Under the pieces are notes generated by a model. That model did not search any database. It saw only the letters and a program-made list of their open reading frames with translations, and had not been told where the DNA came from. A stretch of DNA of 64,000 nucleotides from Solanum dulcamara (Eukaryota; Streptophyta; Magnoliopsida; Solanales; Solanaceae): positions 79,757,648-79,821,647 of the forward strand of contig NC_077241.1 of the NCBI RefSeq assembly GCF_947179165.1. The letters run 5' to 3'. Positions 14,332 to 27,300 of the stretch are shown here, piece after piece (position 1 is the first letter of the stretch; the number at the start of each line of letters is the position of its first letter). The position numbers and the translations under genes were made by a program.

Positions 14332-15654
14332 AATTTGCCTATTTTTTTTTTACAGGTTAGTTGATTTTCTTTTATAAAAAAACTGAATATAACTTAAATA
14401 GTAACGTAATAACTATCTACCGGGTTTTAAAGCCCAAAGGGGATTACTGGGCCTTAACCTTCAATAGGTGATGGGAGGCCTATTGAGTTGTGAATGCAGC
14501 CCAGTGTTAGTTTTTTTTTTTCTAAATTGTATTGAGGATAAATTGAGCATCACAAATAACTGAAACGATTTTGGGCAAATATAATTGTGATGAAGAGGAT
14601 TCCTCCGGCAGTTGGGGCACATGGGAGTCCCTCTGATTTATATTTGGTAGGTACAATTAGTGCAGGTTGAAAAGGGTCCATCATTTAATTTTCACACTAA
14701 ATGTTGCTGAGGTAATTGCAGGAAGAGTATCTCAGTAAATATGTCAACATCCACAATATGTGAACATTAATTGTCCCTTTCGTAGTTCAATTATGTCTCT
14801 AGTAAGACAGATTTTACTGTTCCCTCAACCCTCTTCGCATTAAACATGAAATTATTGTTTCTTCCTACTATCATTTTCTTGAGTTTTGTTTTACTGGCCA
14901 GTTAGCCTCGTAACAATATTCTACTTCTATACTTCAGTGATGACATATCTTAAGATTTAGAGCCATTACTCTATATTTCATGATTTGTGTTGAAAAGTGG
15001 CCAACACACCAAAAAGATTCATTATCTATTATTATATCATATATGTATACATAAAAGAAAATATTGACCTTATATATATACAATGCCCCTTAGTTCTGGC
15101 CTGGGGGCAAGCACCTGATGCTGAAGGCGAGATCCCAGTTAACTGAAGTATTATGGTTCTGCTTGTAAATTCAACATAAATCAGTGCCAATAGCCTATAC
15201 AGTATAGGCTATACTATAGGCCAGTCAGAATGTTATGGATTTTCTTAGAACGCTAGTGTAAGTAAAAGTACAAATCTGAGAGCATCTGATATATATTTTA
15301 GAAAATTAATCTTTTGGTATATGAGGAAATGAGCTCAATAAAGCAAAACTATTATATTTGACACTTATTAGTTTGAATTTGAAATGTGATAGAGTAGTTT
15401 GATTGATATAATTAATTGCTTGTGCATAATGAGCTGAAGGGAAATAAACCATTAGAGAAAATTCAAAATTCTACCTCTATTATAAGCTAGAAAATGAACA
15501 AAGAAATACAGATCTGACACATTTTCTTGCTTCGTTTATGACTAACATTCACCTAACACCCTGATTTTCCCGTCTAGAATTATAGAAAGATAGGACACAC
15601 AAGATGGCTTTGTGCCTGTAATCTTTATTCACTTAGATACTATTTCTGGATTTC
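14332..15654. other. Intergenic DNA with the IQD 3' flank
   Basis: No gene is seen. A small perfect hairpin, AGCCTATACAGTATAGGCT, lies near 15192-15210. The last few hundred bases are likely the 3' UTR of the minus-strand IQD gene. Confidence 0.45.
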
Positions 15655-18072
15655 TCATCTTAACCATCTCCTTAAATCAGTGGTTGAACAAGGAGAAATT
15701 TCTCCACCGAGGCTGTCGGTGTAACACGAGTAGTTTGATTGTTGTTCTATCCCAACATAGGCAGCTTGAAGACTTTTGAAGCTAGGACTTCTTAAGTTTT
15801 GACTGTAGCCATAGGCAGCGTTTAGCGAGTATGGCTCAGGAATAGGGTAAGAGAGGCGTTTTTTGACTGATCCAACTCTTTCTCTTTCTGGTGTGGAAGG
15901 CCTTTGTTTTGGTGTGCTTTGTGAACGACTGCGAGCTTTTGCAGACTCAGTGGCAGCCATATAGTTAGGAACTGATGCAGCAGCTGTATCATTTCCTGAA
16001 GTGCTATACCGGGACATTATACTGTTTGAACGGCTGGTAGAGCGTAGGCATGGAGTGTTTGCAGTTGATTGGCTTTTACGTGGGCTTGTTGAGCGCATTT
16101 GGAGAGGTTTTGGTTGACAAGGGGGTGGGGTGGCTGGTGGTTGAATTGCGGAGTAATTGTAATGTGATGATCTCTGGTGATGGGGAGAATTAGCAGTATA
16201 ATGAAGACTACTAGCCTGTCTGTGAAGTGGACTCGAGTGTTGTGATCTTCGAGCATTTGGAACCATGTTAGAATACGGCTTAGCCGTGTCCATCTCAACA
16301 GTCTTTATAGAGTCTCTTCTGTCAAATGAACCTCTGCTGCTGGTGTTCCATTGCTTAGATGACATCCACTCGTCTAGCCAATTTGCTGTCTCTTCTAGTT
16401 CCCTATCACTTCTTTCTTCACTACCAACATCCATCTCATCCAATACCTTAATTTTGGAATGTGTAAAACACAGTAATTCAGGGCTTATTTCTTGGAAGGA
16501 TGTGAATAGTTTAACGCGAGAATTAATTAAAGGGATACAGAAATTAAAGTTGAACCTGTTGAGTAAAAGCATGAGAAAGGGATTTTTCCCGTTTAAAGGA
16601 GGCTTCTTTTCTGGCTTGTAACATTGATTCCAGCTCTAGAAGTGATCTCGGACACTCCCTCCAATCATCAGCAATTGAGCTTCCATCTCTAGACTGCACG
16701 GAGTACAAATTTTTACCAGTGTTAGAGTTTAGGAGCTTCTACTGAGTACTGTTTATCACACATTAACTAAGGCGTGGAAAGTAGAACTCACTCTGGACTT
16801 CCTGTCTCGGATGTCATGAAGATATTTAGAGTCCCATAAATTGATTGTTTCAGCAAACATGGATCTACGGCCTCCATCATGTGAAAGGCGAGCACGTTGT
16901 TCGCGAACCCGAGCCTGCACCCTAAGCAGAGCTTGCATACATTTCAGTGTCATCTTAGCTTGCTTCCGGACGTTTTGACCCCTTATTAATGCCTGAAGCT
17001 TCACTATCCCCTTCAATGCAATTAGTGCCCTCCTTGCCTGCAATAACAATAAATTAACTGATTCACATGACAGGTATCTGTAAATATTTAACATTCCAAT
17101 GCATGACTTCTTCTTTCTAAATTGCTATTACTAATTAGTTTTCTTACTTGTCCCAAAACATTGTCCATTTTATAGAATTGAAACTTCTGAATACAGTTTA
17201 GAAGTTAAATATCACAAAAACTCTTATTGCTCGGACTCTTCAAAAATGTCACTAGGTGTGTGTAAGGATCCTCCAAAAGTAGTGCATTTTGGAGAATCCG
17301 ACAAGGGTGAATAATCCGAGAAATATATATGGCCGAAAATAGCTATCTCTTGTTTTATTTTCCTTAGCACAAGTCAAAGTCTAGAAGTCATTTCCTTTTG
17401 TTTGTTTAAGAACATTGGAATGGTTGGCTTACCAGATAGCTTCTGAATGCTGTTTGGATGAGTACAGCAGCATTGTATTGCCTGTTTGAAGGCGGATTAT
17501 TGGAAGATCGTGTCAACCTTATGATCTCAACTGCTGCTTTAGCTGTGGGTACATCTACTGCTGTTGCTGTTGCTGTTGCAATTGCATGCTTTGGATCAGC
17601 AATTACCTTCCCTTCACTTTGTTGACCATTTTGTGACTGCTTTCTGAATAACCACCTTCTCTTCTCTCTTTTCTGTACAAGTTACACCAATTAAAGAATT
17701 TATATAGAATTCGTTGAAATCCCGCAAGAAAGCAAGTCATACTCAAGACCAGTGGCAGAGACAGATTTTCACTGGTCCGTCATCTACTATATATATATAT
17801 ATATATATGTATGAGTGAAAAAAAATTGATTTTGTATATACAATGCGATTTTGTTAAGTCTAGCTCCGCTCCTGCTCAGGACAAGTAATGCACTATATAT
17901 AGGATTAATTACATGAAGTGTATATATATATGGGAAGCATTACCTTTTCTTCATCTTCCTCTAGTTCATGCTCTAATTTTGCCTTTTTGTCGCAGCTGTT
18001 ATCTTTAGTTGGTGACCTGAAAGCCCTCTTAACAGCACTCAACCATGAACTACCTCCCTTTTTCTTTCCCAT
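15655..18072 (-). CDS. IQ67-domain (IQD) calmodulin-binding protein
   Basis: Scaffold protein family that binds calmodulin and associates with microtubules, influencing cell shape (the tomato fruit-shape gene SUN is a member). Five exons on the minus strand: 18072-17944, 17672-17433, 17037-16792, 16693-16556 and 16446-15655, all GT-AG, joined to 514 residues. The N-terminus [20 protein letters not shown] is the typical basic start. The IQ67 region spans about 108-185, with IQ motif '[12 protein letters not shown]' split by intron 2, as is characteristic of IQDs. The arm '[18 protein letters not shown]' follows. The tail is Ser/Pro-rich and basic and includes the conserved '[18 protein letters not shown]' block. 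An upstream in-frame Met at 18090 is possible, but MGKKK is the family start. It looks closest to the IQD16-18 group. Confidence 0.92.
17226..17322. mobile_element. MITE remnant in IQD intron 2
   Basis: Ends TTGCTCGGACTCTTCAAAAA and 'AATCCGAG' with the inner pair 'ggatcctccaaaagt' and 'ggagaatccga' form a decayed foldback. The same terminal words (TGCTC.GAC) occur on the larger MITE at 38929-39774, so it is a short member of that family. Confidence 0.55.
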
Positions 18073-20473
18073 TGAGAGGTAAATTAACAAAAATTGCTTT
18101 GGTTAAATCAACATGGATAGACAAGTAAAGAAGAAAGGGAGAAGAGAGTGGTGTGGTTTATTAAATTTGCTAAAGCCTTTAGCTCCTGAAACAATAAATA
18201 AAGGGGCCGGGGAGAGAGAGAGAGAGAAAGAGATAATAAAACAAGAAATGACTGATGTCTGAAGTGTGGAAGAAATATAATGCAAGAGTGTTTATCCGTG
18301 CAGCATCTATTCAAATATCAATATGTGAGTCTTGTAAGTGTAGGTGTTTTGTATTTGCATTGGCATTGGCATTGCTTAATGAAAACACTAATGGTGGGGC
18401 TAAGTGTCAGCCGCGCCAGTAGAGAGCTTTTTCACCAATCAACTAACGAGAAGACATTAAAATGAGTGAAGCTGCCTTAAAATAAGCTTCTTTTTTTTTT
18501 TTACCAAGTAATTGCTGGCTGCAACATAAGAATCCAAAGTTATTAAATTATTAGTGATAGAATGTGCCTTTTCTTCTAAATTTTTGCTACCGAGCGACTG
18601 ACCATCCCTCATGGCTTCACGTGTTATCTGCATCTCAGAGTTAAATTTTTATCTACAATCATTCATGCACAGAGTACAATTTATAAGAGCTTTGCTTGTG
18701 TTGTTCAGCTGGTTCATTAAACATAAAGTAGTACTCTTTATGGTGGCTGTATACTCACATTCGATGTTTATACCAAATTAATATTGTGTACTTATTAGTC
18801 ATGATTAAATATTAAAAGCTAGATATATTTATATATTATGCATTTATTAGTTTGACAAAACGAGACACTTGTATTTTGTCCGAAATAAAGAAAGTAGAAG
18901 AACAAATTGACAAAGGCGTCTGCATGTGGTTATGGTAAGTGTGTAAGAGAGAGAGAGAGAGTCAATTATTTTTTCCCTCGAAGACTGCCAATGTAACCAC
19001 AAGCCAAAGGAAAAGGAATCCATTTTTTTTGGGTAGAAGGGATTTATGATAGTGCCTTCTTTAATCACGTGGACCAGTCAAACTTGTTCTATTCTCTGAT
19101 CTTCTTTCCCCCTCTGTTTGATTCCATTGCCATCCATTGCTTTAAAAATTGAAAAGATGATTTTACTCCCCTTTTTAAATGATAAAAACTATGTGTTCTT
19201 TCATGTTCTTCGCTAGTTTTCATCCTACTTACAATTTTTAAAATGAACTTTTTTTTTGTTGACAACGAATCCACGTTGGTTATTGTTCGGATGAACCTAA
19301 GATAAATCTCACTTCAGTATAATAATCTGCAAACCACTACCGCACTAGGCAAGCACTGTTCAATTAGCTCGACTTAGAAAACATGCAAGAAGTTTCAAAC
19401 CTAAAATCCTCATACGTGAGATCACCAGCTCAACTAACTCAATTATCAAAAAAAGAAATGTTTTATATAACATTCCCTCAGCTTTACTTTATGGGAAGAT
19501 ATTTGTGTATATGCATAGGCTTTTTTTCCCATCTTTTGAGTTCTAACTACATGCGTTGGTATTCGTGCACTCGACCACAAGTGAATGCATAGTGGTGGTA
19601 CTAATTAAGGCCTGTGATTCCTCTTCCACTTGAGCTAGTGGCAACAGTATTAGCTAGCGAAACCTGGAAGTGGAATTAGGCACATAAACTTAGCACTCAT
19701 GGGAATTAACGATATTATTATTTGTGTAGAAGAGATATTTTGGGGTTTGGTAAGAAAATAAAAGCTTTTCCTTTTGTTCAAGTGTCTTTTCTTCTCTCTC
19801 TCTCCTCTTGAGGGATGTGAAATGGCACGTGAAGATAGGATAAATAGACGTTGCCCATAAACGTCCCAATTCAGTTAACTATTTGAGGATATATCAGATT
19901 GGGACTACAATAAAAGAACTCTACAAGTAGAATGCACTTGCCATCTTTTCATCATATATCGATGTGCTATAGTAACTATTGTTATCCGAAGAACCTATAC
20001 TACTATTTATGTAGGCAGAGAGAGAGAGAGAGACAGCTACATATGCAATACACTAAAAAACATTACAACATGGTTATCTGTTCCTCTTCCTATTGACAAT
20101 GATTGGGGAAATTAAAAAATTGCCTTTTTGGTCCCTTGCTTTCCTTTTTCCACACATTAACCCCTATATAAATATATCAACTGTGAAGTGATTTGAATCT
20201 TTACATCAAAACTTTGCAATAGTAATTATAAGGGTAGCTAGTTTGATCAAACTATTAGTTCTTTGAGACATTGTATACCTCAAATACCTTTTGCACATGT
20301 AATTCAGCTTTTGAAGTTCATACGTGACTATCTACACCTTTATATTTAAATTGCTTATGTCGTCATATATTAAGCGTGAGTGGGTAAAGAAAAGAAAACA
20401 TTCATCACTATCCGTTGTGCTTTTCATCTTTCTGTCTAAATGTGTAAAAACTAACAATTGTTTAAAATGATAT
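18073..20473. other. IQD upstream region and intergenic DNA
   Basis: A GA/CT microsatellite lies at about 18211-18238 in the IQD leader or promoter, and others at 18948-18961 and 20019-20032. The rest is AT-rich with no supported gene. Confidence 0.45.
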
Positions 20474-20877
20474 TTACAACCTCTCCATTCCACCACCAAC
20501 AAGGAAGGATTCTCGCTGATGCACAGTTAGTACGCAAACTGATCTCTTAAGTTGCTTTGCATTCACAAGAACATCTTGAGATTGGGTGTGGAACAAAATG
20601 CCACTATTCAAATGGTTTAACTTCACAACCTGCCAATGCATTCCAGGATTCCATATATGTAAAATTATACCCTTTCCAACTAAATTGCTTTGAGAAACCA
20701 AACATTCAAGGTCATAACCATGTCATTCAGCAAGTTCAGGAAGCATGTCCAATGAAAAAATAATAAAGCAGCCAACAGAGTCCCTACCATCATTAGTAAC
20801 TGCAAAGAAAACACATTCGACCACACAGTTTGTATTTCGGAACAAAAGTTCCAAGGGGGGCAATGCAAGAATTGCAC
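20474..20877 (-). pseudogene. Possible gene fragment of unknown origin
   Basis: Two overlapping minus-strand frames (20474-20701 and 20680-20877) have protein-like composition, for example 'VVKLNHLNSGILFHTQSQD' and a hydrophobic 'LLMMVGTLLAALLFF'. They are split by a frame change and have no start context or exon signals I trust. I do not recognise a family. Confidence 0.2.
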
Positions 20878-20954
20878 ATGGTTAATGTCATGAACCTATA
20901 AGGATTACAACTGTCTAAAGCATCCCAGAATACACATTCATATTGTTTGGAATA

Positions 20955-21540
20955 TGTTGGGTTTTAAAAGCGTGAATGAGAAATAAAAGGTTGTGACATT
21001 TACGAAAGATTGTGCCTTTTCTAAAGGGTTGTGACCGTTTCCAAAGGTTGTGACTTTCCGAAAGATTATGATTTTTCCAAAGGGTTCTGACTGTTACGAA
21101 AGGTTGTGACTTTTCTAAAAAGTTGTGATTTTTTTGAAGAGTTGCGACTATTCTGAAAAGTTGTAACTTTTGCAAAGGGTTGTGACTTTTCCGATAAACC
21201 ACAATAAGCACATGTTCACAATACCCTTTGTTGTCTATAAATAGAGAATTTTCCTCTCATTTTTGTACATCGAATTTCTCCCTCTTTTGTATATATTATC
21301 TTACAAATAAAGTTCAGTCTTTGTGTGATTTTGTTGTTGCCATTTGAGTTTGCTGAAATTATTGATGTTTGAGATACCGCTACTTCTTAATAGTTTATCC
21401 GTTTTATCTTGAGAGTAAATAATTCATAACCTCGGGTAGAATGAGGGGATTAAATTCCTTAAGCACACATAGATTTGGATATTATTTTTTATTTTCATCT
21501 TTATTATTTCTGATTTGCTAACTTTGATACAGAAATAACA
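20955..21540 (+). mobile_element. LTR-like fragment with promoter signals
   Basis: Begins near TGTTGGGTTTTAAAAGCG, then carries a repeat array (20988-21196), a TATA box (CTATAAATAGAG at about 21234-21245), a pyrimidine leader and AATAAA at about 21306, in the order U3-R expected of an LTR read on the plus strand. The right edge is unclear, and neither a primer-binding site nor a target duplication was found. Its direction is opposite to the Copia fragment next door, so it is probably a separate insertion. Confidence 0.4.
20988..21196 (+). repeat. Tandem repeat of about 11 diverged 18-20-bp units
   Basis: Units follow the pattern GGTTGTGACTTTTCCGAAA with substitutions (gattgtgcc, gggttctgac, agttgtgatt, gttgcgac). 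The array sits upstream of a TATA box and may be a set of LTR enhancer repeats. Confidence 0.75.
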
Positions 21541-21989
21541 GAACAAACTTGATACAAAGTTAATATACCTGCAACATGTTCAATTGTACTAAAATTATCC
21601 AATATACCTCTGCTTATAGGCTTGACATAACTGCAAGCGGAAGGAATAAAAGAAATTTCCTCCCAACTTGAGCAAGCCCGAAAGGGTAGACTTTTCTGAA
21701 TGTGTCTAGCAAATAACTAATTCCAATGATCATCTAAAGCTTCGTAAATATTAAAAATGGAAAGGCCACAGGGAATAGATACTATAGAATTAATCCATAA
21801 TAAAGGCTTATCTGCATTTGCAATCACAAATTTTATAGGTTCGTTTCTAATGGTAACAAGTTCTTCTTCATCATTCTTGTCTTTATTTTTAACATCACCA
21901 CAAACATTTACCTTAGCAATTTTGGAGACAGAATTTGCCAGATCATTAGGATTTATTTCAGCATGATTTGAAGAAGTAGCAACAATAAA

Positions 21990-23960
21990 CTATTTTGTAG
22001 ATCGCCATGATATAGCATCTCCTCTGTGTGTAAATAGATAGTCTGTCTGAGATCGAGCTTTATGTGGGCCTGATAAATAACCTGCATTTGCACAACCAAT
22101 AAGGTCTGCACAACCTTTGTTAGTATAAAACAAACTCATATCAATAATACCCTCTATGTATCGCAAAATATGTTTGATACTGTTCCAATGTCTTTGTGTT
22201 GGAGATGAACTATACTTTGTCAACAAATTAACAGAAAATGTTATATCAGGTCTGGTTGCATTAGCAAGGTACATAAGTACACCAATAGCACTGAGATATG
22301 GTACTTTAGGTCCAAGAAGTTATTCATCCTCTTCTAGAGGTCGAAATTGATCTTTTTCAACTTCAAGAATTCGAACAACCATTGGAGTACTTAATGGATG
22401 TGCTTTGTCCATGTAAAATCATTTTAAGATTTTCTTAGTGTAGGCAGATTGGTGGACAAAAACTTCGTCGGTTAAATGTTCAATTTGCAGACCCAAATAA
22501 AGTTTTATCTTTTCAAGATCTTTCATCTCAAATTATTTCTTTAGATATTCAATCGCCTTGGACCTCTTTAGGGGTTCCAATGAGATTTATCTCATCAACA
22601 TAAACGGCGAGTATAACAAACTCTGATTCCATTTTCTTAATAAAAACACATGGACAAATAACATCATTTATATAGCCTTCATTTATTAAGTGCTCACTAA
22701 GGCGATTATACCACATACGCCCTGATTGTTTCAGACCATATAATGATCTTTGCAATTTCATTGAGTACATCTCCCAAGACTTATTACATGCTTCAGACAA
22801 TTTTAATCCTTCTCGGATTTTCATTTAAATTTCATTATCAAGTGAACCATAAAGGTAAGCCGTAACTACATCCATTAGATGTATTTCAAGATTTTTATGT
22901 ATAGCTAAACTGATGAGATATCGAAAAGTTATTCCATCCATAACAGGTGAATATGTTTCTTCATAGTTGACCCCGGGTCTTTGAGAGAATCCTTGTGCAA
23001 CAAGGCGTGTCTTGTATCTTACAATTTCATTTCTCTCTTTCATTTTAGCACAAAAACCCATTTATAGCCAACTGATTTTACACCTTCAGGGGTTTGGACT
23101 ACAGGTCCAAAAACCTTACGTTTAGCAAGTGAGTCTAATTCTGATTGAATTGCCTTTTGCCATTTTGGCCAATCACATCTACGTCGACATTCTTCGACGA
23201 ATTTAGGCTTAAGACTTTCACTATCTTGCATGAGGTTAATTGCAACATTATATGCAAAAATATTATTCACCGTAATTGTTGATCGGTCTAAATTTATCTC
23301 ATCACCGGTAGAACTTATTGACAGTTCTTCATTCACTTGAGTCTCGAGTTCACTAATTTCTTTAGAAATATCAGGATTACTCAAATGTTGACCTTCTTCA
23401 AGAGGTTCTTGTGTAGTATCATCTTTGATTCTTCACGCTTCTCTTTCTAGGATTTTTATCCTTTGAACCCAGTGGTCTACCACGCTTCAGGCGTGTTTGA
23501 GATTCAAAAGTTATGATACTAGTAGATGGTCCTTTTGAGACATCAATTCCGATAGGTACATTCACTGTAGGGATATGTGACTTAGTTATTCATTTCAAAT
23601 CAGTAAATGCATCTGGCATTTGATTTGCTATTTTCTGTAAGCGGATGATCTTCTAGACCTCCTGCTTATATGCCGGGTGTGCGTGGATCAAAATGAGATA
23701 GTGATGAAACTTTCCACGCAATTTATTTTTTGGGCTCCTTTTTCTCTCCCCCTAATGGAGAGAAAGTTGTTTCATCAAACCGACAATCTGCAAATCGAAC
23801 AGTGAATAAGTCTCCAGTCAACGATTCAAGGTCTTGACTAGATGACGTATTTTCATCTTTGATGGTGCCTGTCAGATCCATCGATTCTAGATGTATTTCG
23901 GCATCTAGTGCTCATGATGAGTAGCCTTTTCCAGAAATATCAAGAGCAACAAATTCAAAT
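21990..23960 (-). mobile_element. Decayed Ty1/Copia pol fragment (reverse transcriptase and RNase H)
   Basis: Read on the minus strand from about 23960 down, this contains the integrase-RT linker ('RFADCRFDETTF'), the RT start ('KWVFVLK', 'RLVAQGFSQRPGVNYEETYSPV'), the 'SLYGLKQSGRMWYNRL' block, the RT catalytic region and the RNase H region ('MYLANATRPDI', 'ISWRSTK'). Stops and frame changes break it into at least four pieces. The catalytic YVDD box has become YVDE. No LTR pair flanks it, and just past 21990 the similarity stops after 'SSNHAEI'. It is a dead fragment. Confidence 0.85.
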
Positions 23961-24389
23961 TTTGAAATATTAGACATGTTAAGAAAATAAAATTCTTACC
24001 TCTTTTTATTACCTTCTAAAATTATAGCTCAAAGCAACACAGACTTATTCTGATAAAATGTTATAAAATTAATTAACTTGACAATTTAATAAAGGATTTT
24101 TCTTTCGTATGTTTCTATGCTTCTGTCTCTTCCATTGTGCACAAACTAGTGAAAATTATACAGACACCGAAAATTGGCAATTTGCCCAAATATCCAAATG
24201 GGTGGGTCCAGTTGGATAGAGACATCCAATACCAATAATGTAACAAAACCAAAATTTTATGTCTTTGATGGAGTGGAATGGACTGGGAGACTCTGACTCC
24301 AATATTTCTTGAAATCTAAGGCAAAAGCCGGCCATTTTTGCCTAAATTTCGAGATAGGGGGGAGACTAATTGAGTGAGGAAAAAAAATA

Positions 24390-27300
24390 ATGAAGGGTTT
24401 TCGCCTATGCTTTGCAAATTTGTTTTTGGTTTTAGTGGGTGTTGCTTCAGCTCATCGTGGGGAGCAGCCTTTGTCAAATATAGCAATCCATAGAGCTACT
24501 CTTGCACTTGATCACTCACTCACCATTAAAGTCTATCCATTTATTCTTGCTCCCAAGGTACGCTTCTCATTTTATTTGCTCTATTCTATTTTTTTTATCT
24601 TCATTCTTTTTGAGCAATGATATATTCATTAACATGACAGGGTGGTGACACTGAATGGATAACTGTGGATCTTGACAACCCCAAGCCATCTCATGATGAC
24701 TGGGTTGGAGTTTTCTCTCCAGCAAATTTCAAGTATGTTCATCTTTGTATTATCTCTACTTCCTAAACGCCTTTAGTATTTTTAAGTTTTAGCATCCTTA
24801 TTATTAATAAAGTTCCTCAATGAACCAGTCCTGCCAGATAATTTGTTAAATTTGCTACTTCATAATAGAACTCTACATATTGAGTTAATGTAGTCCTTTT
24901 GCATCTCAGTGGATCCACATGTTATTTGGAAAATGATCACAAAGAACAGGCTCCATATATTTGTACAGCCCCACTAAAGGTGAGTACAGTTCAAGCATAA
25001 TTTTAACTACTCAAACAATTAGGAGAGCTGTTTGCATTTTCTAACCAAAATAATGTATCTGCGGCAGTACAACTTTGCAAATTTCTCCAATTCGGATTAT
25101 GTGAAAACGGGAAAAACTTCTCTGAAGTTCCAATTAATCAATCAGCGGGCAGATTTCTCCTTTGCATTGTTTACAGGCGGGTTGTCCAATGTCAGTAAAT
25201 CAACTGATCTCTATGCTTCATCTGGTTCTCTCCTTCTTTTTTTCCTTTTTCACTCTCACCCCAAATTTCTACTTTAAGTTTCCATTAATCATGTTAAAGT
25301 TCTTATAATATATGTAGTTGAATTCTAGATGTATTTGTTATAAAGCAAATGTAAACAGAAATAAAACCTCCATACAACTTAGCATTCAAATTCCACAATG
25401 CATTTCATCCAAGCAAGTGCTGCATACTAGTACCATAGATGATACTTGCAAACACTTTAGCTGCCCCAAATATTTGCTAGTCTTCTGTATTTTTGTCATG
25501 TTTCCTTAATACATTATATTTGTTGCAGCCAAAGCTGGTAGGAGTTTCAAATTACATATCATTTCCAAATCCTAAAGCACCACTTTATCCACGGCTTGCT
25601 TTGGGGAAATCATGGAATGAAGTAAGTTGGTGCTAATGATCAGTTTTATTTCTCTAATGTTAAGGAAGACACTCTGTCCTTGCAATATATACACTAGCTA
25701 TGTCACCATGATATAAACCTTCAGTTTCTTTTAAGGTGCAATGAATTTCGAATGAATCTTATCCATCTCTTCTCTTTCCATAGATGACATTGACCTGGAC
25801 AAGCGGCTATAATTTACTCGAAGCTGTTCCTTTCATTGAATGGGGTCGAAAAGGTTATCCTCAACATCGCTCACCAGCAGGAACATTGACATTTGATAGA
25901 AATACAATGTGTGGTATGTTCCAATTTATTGACAACATATATCATAAGACATTTTATAAATATGGAAAGTAAAATGGATTTATTTACCAATCACAAACTT
26001 TAAGATTCACCATGTGTATTGATAATTTGGGGAAGCAGTCACGTTAGAATCAGTTGTCTTTGTTTGTGCTCCCAGGCATATTTCCAAGGGGGTAAAACAA
26101 CTTGTTGAGAACTCAAAAACATAATGATCAAGAGATATTTGCTAAAGAACAACTGATGGTCTCAAACATTTCTTTTTTTGGGGAGTGACAGTCCCTAGTG
26201 GCTTCATTGGACCTGAGTAGCTTTTTTAGTTTGACGTTGTGTTTCAAATGTAAGAAAATACGGGAAAAATATCATAATTATTTAAGGAAGATAATCCATA
26301 GTTAGCTTTTGCATCAGGTGCTTCTTTGTTCTGTAATAATCATTTGCAAAAGCTCTCAAGTTAGATAAAGAGATTCTGCTATTTTCTGCCTGCAGCTTCA
26401 ACCTGTTGTAAACATATTTAAGCATGCACAAAAAACTACACTCCTTTTTAGAGTAAACTACACACACTTTAGAGTTCGAGGCGCATATTGTCACGACCCA
26501 AAAACTGAGGTCATGATGGCACACATCTCAAAACCCAATCTGATGTGTAACCCTAAAAATAAAACTCATACAAGACTCCCAAAGGGGAAAGTGATGCCAC
26601 GATTTAAATAAAAAGAAAAAAAAAACAATGAAGAAATTATCCCAAAACCTGGTGTCATAAGTATAAAGAGCATCTAATACAAGGTTCGAATCTGAAGATA
26701 CAACATAAGTCTTTGAATGATACAAAAGACTGAAAAATAAAGATAGACTAGTGACGATCCGAATTCTGGGACCTCACCACTAATTTGAGAATACACAATC
26801 CGCTAGAATATTAACTGCCACGTGGGGTACCCCGACTAGTATCTGCATCAAAAAGGGACACAGAAGTAGGGGTGAGTACAATTCACATGTACTCAGTAGG
26901 TTTTAGCTGACTGAGTATAAGGAATTAATCAAACCTATGAAATAAACTAAGGAACGCTTCCACCTGCATACAGTAAAGTCCCACTTCGGCATCGGTGCCG
27001 CCAGTTTATATATATAGTGGCACGAGTAAAGTAAACCCATAATAACAACTCATAATCACAATTAATCGAATAGTTCAAGCAACACAAATATCAATGCAAT
27101 GCAATGCAATATGATGATGCAATGATGTGGTGGTACGGTGGAATCAAGACTGTCGCACAGCCTGTCGTATACACCTGCTGAGCTGTGCTACCAAGCAGGA
27201 CACATGGGGGTCTTGCAGACCATATAACTCAATCACAATATCTCATTATCCTTGCCACCTCCTCGTGGTCAAGGGATCACAATGCATCCACTACCCTGCC

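Noticed and set aside
20955..23960. One complete Copia element
   Set aside because: The LTR-like block reads plus while pol reads minus, there is no second LTR, and pol stops abruptly near 21990.
25784..25972. Separate small gene starting at ATG 25784
   Set aside because: It is PAP27 exon 6 read on into the intron; the acceptor AG directly precedes the ATG.
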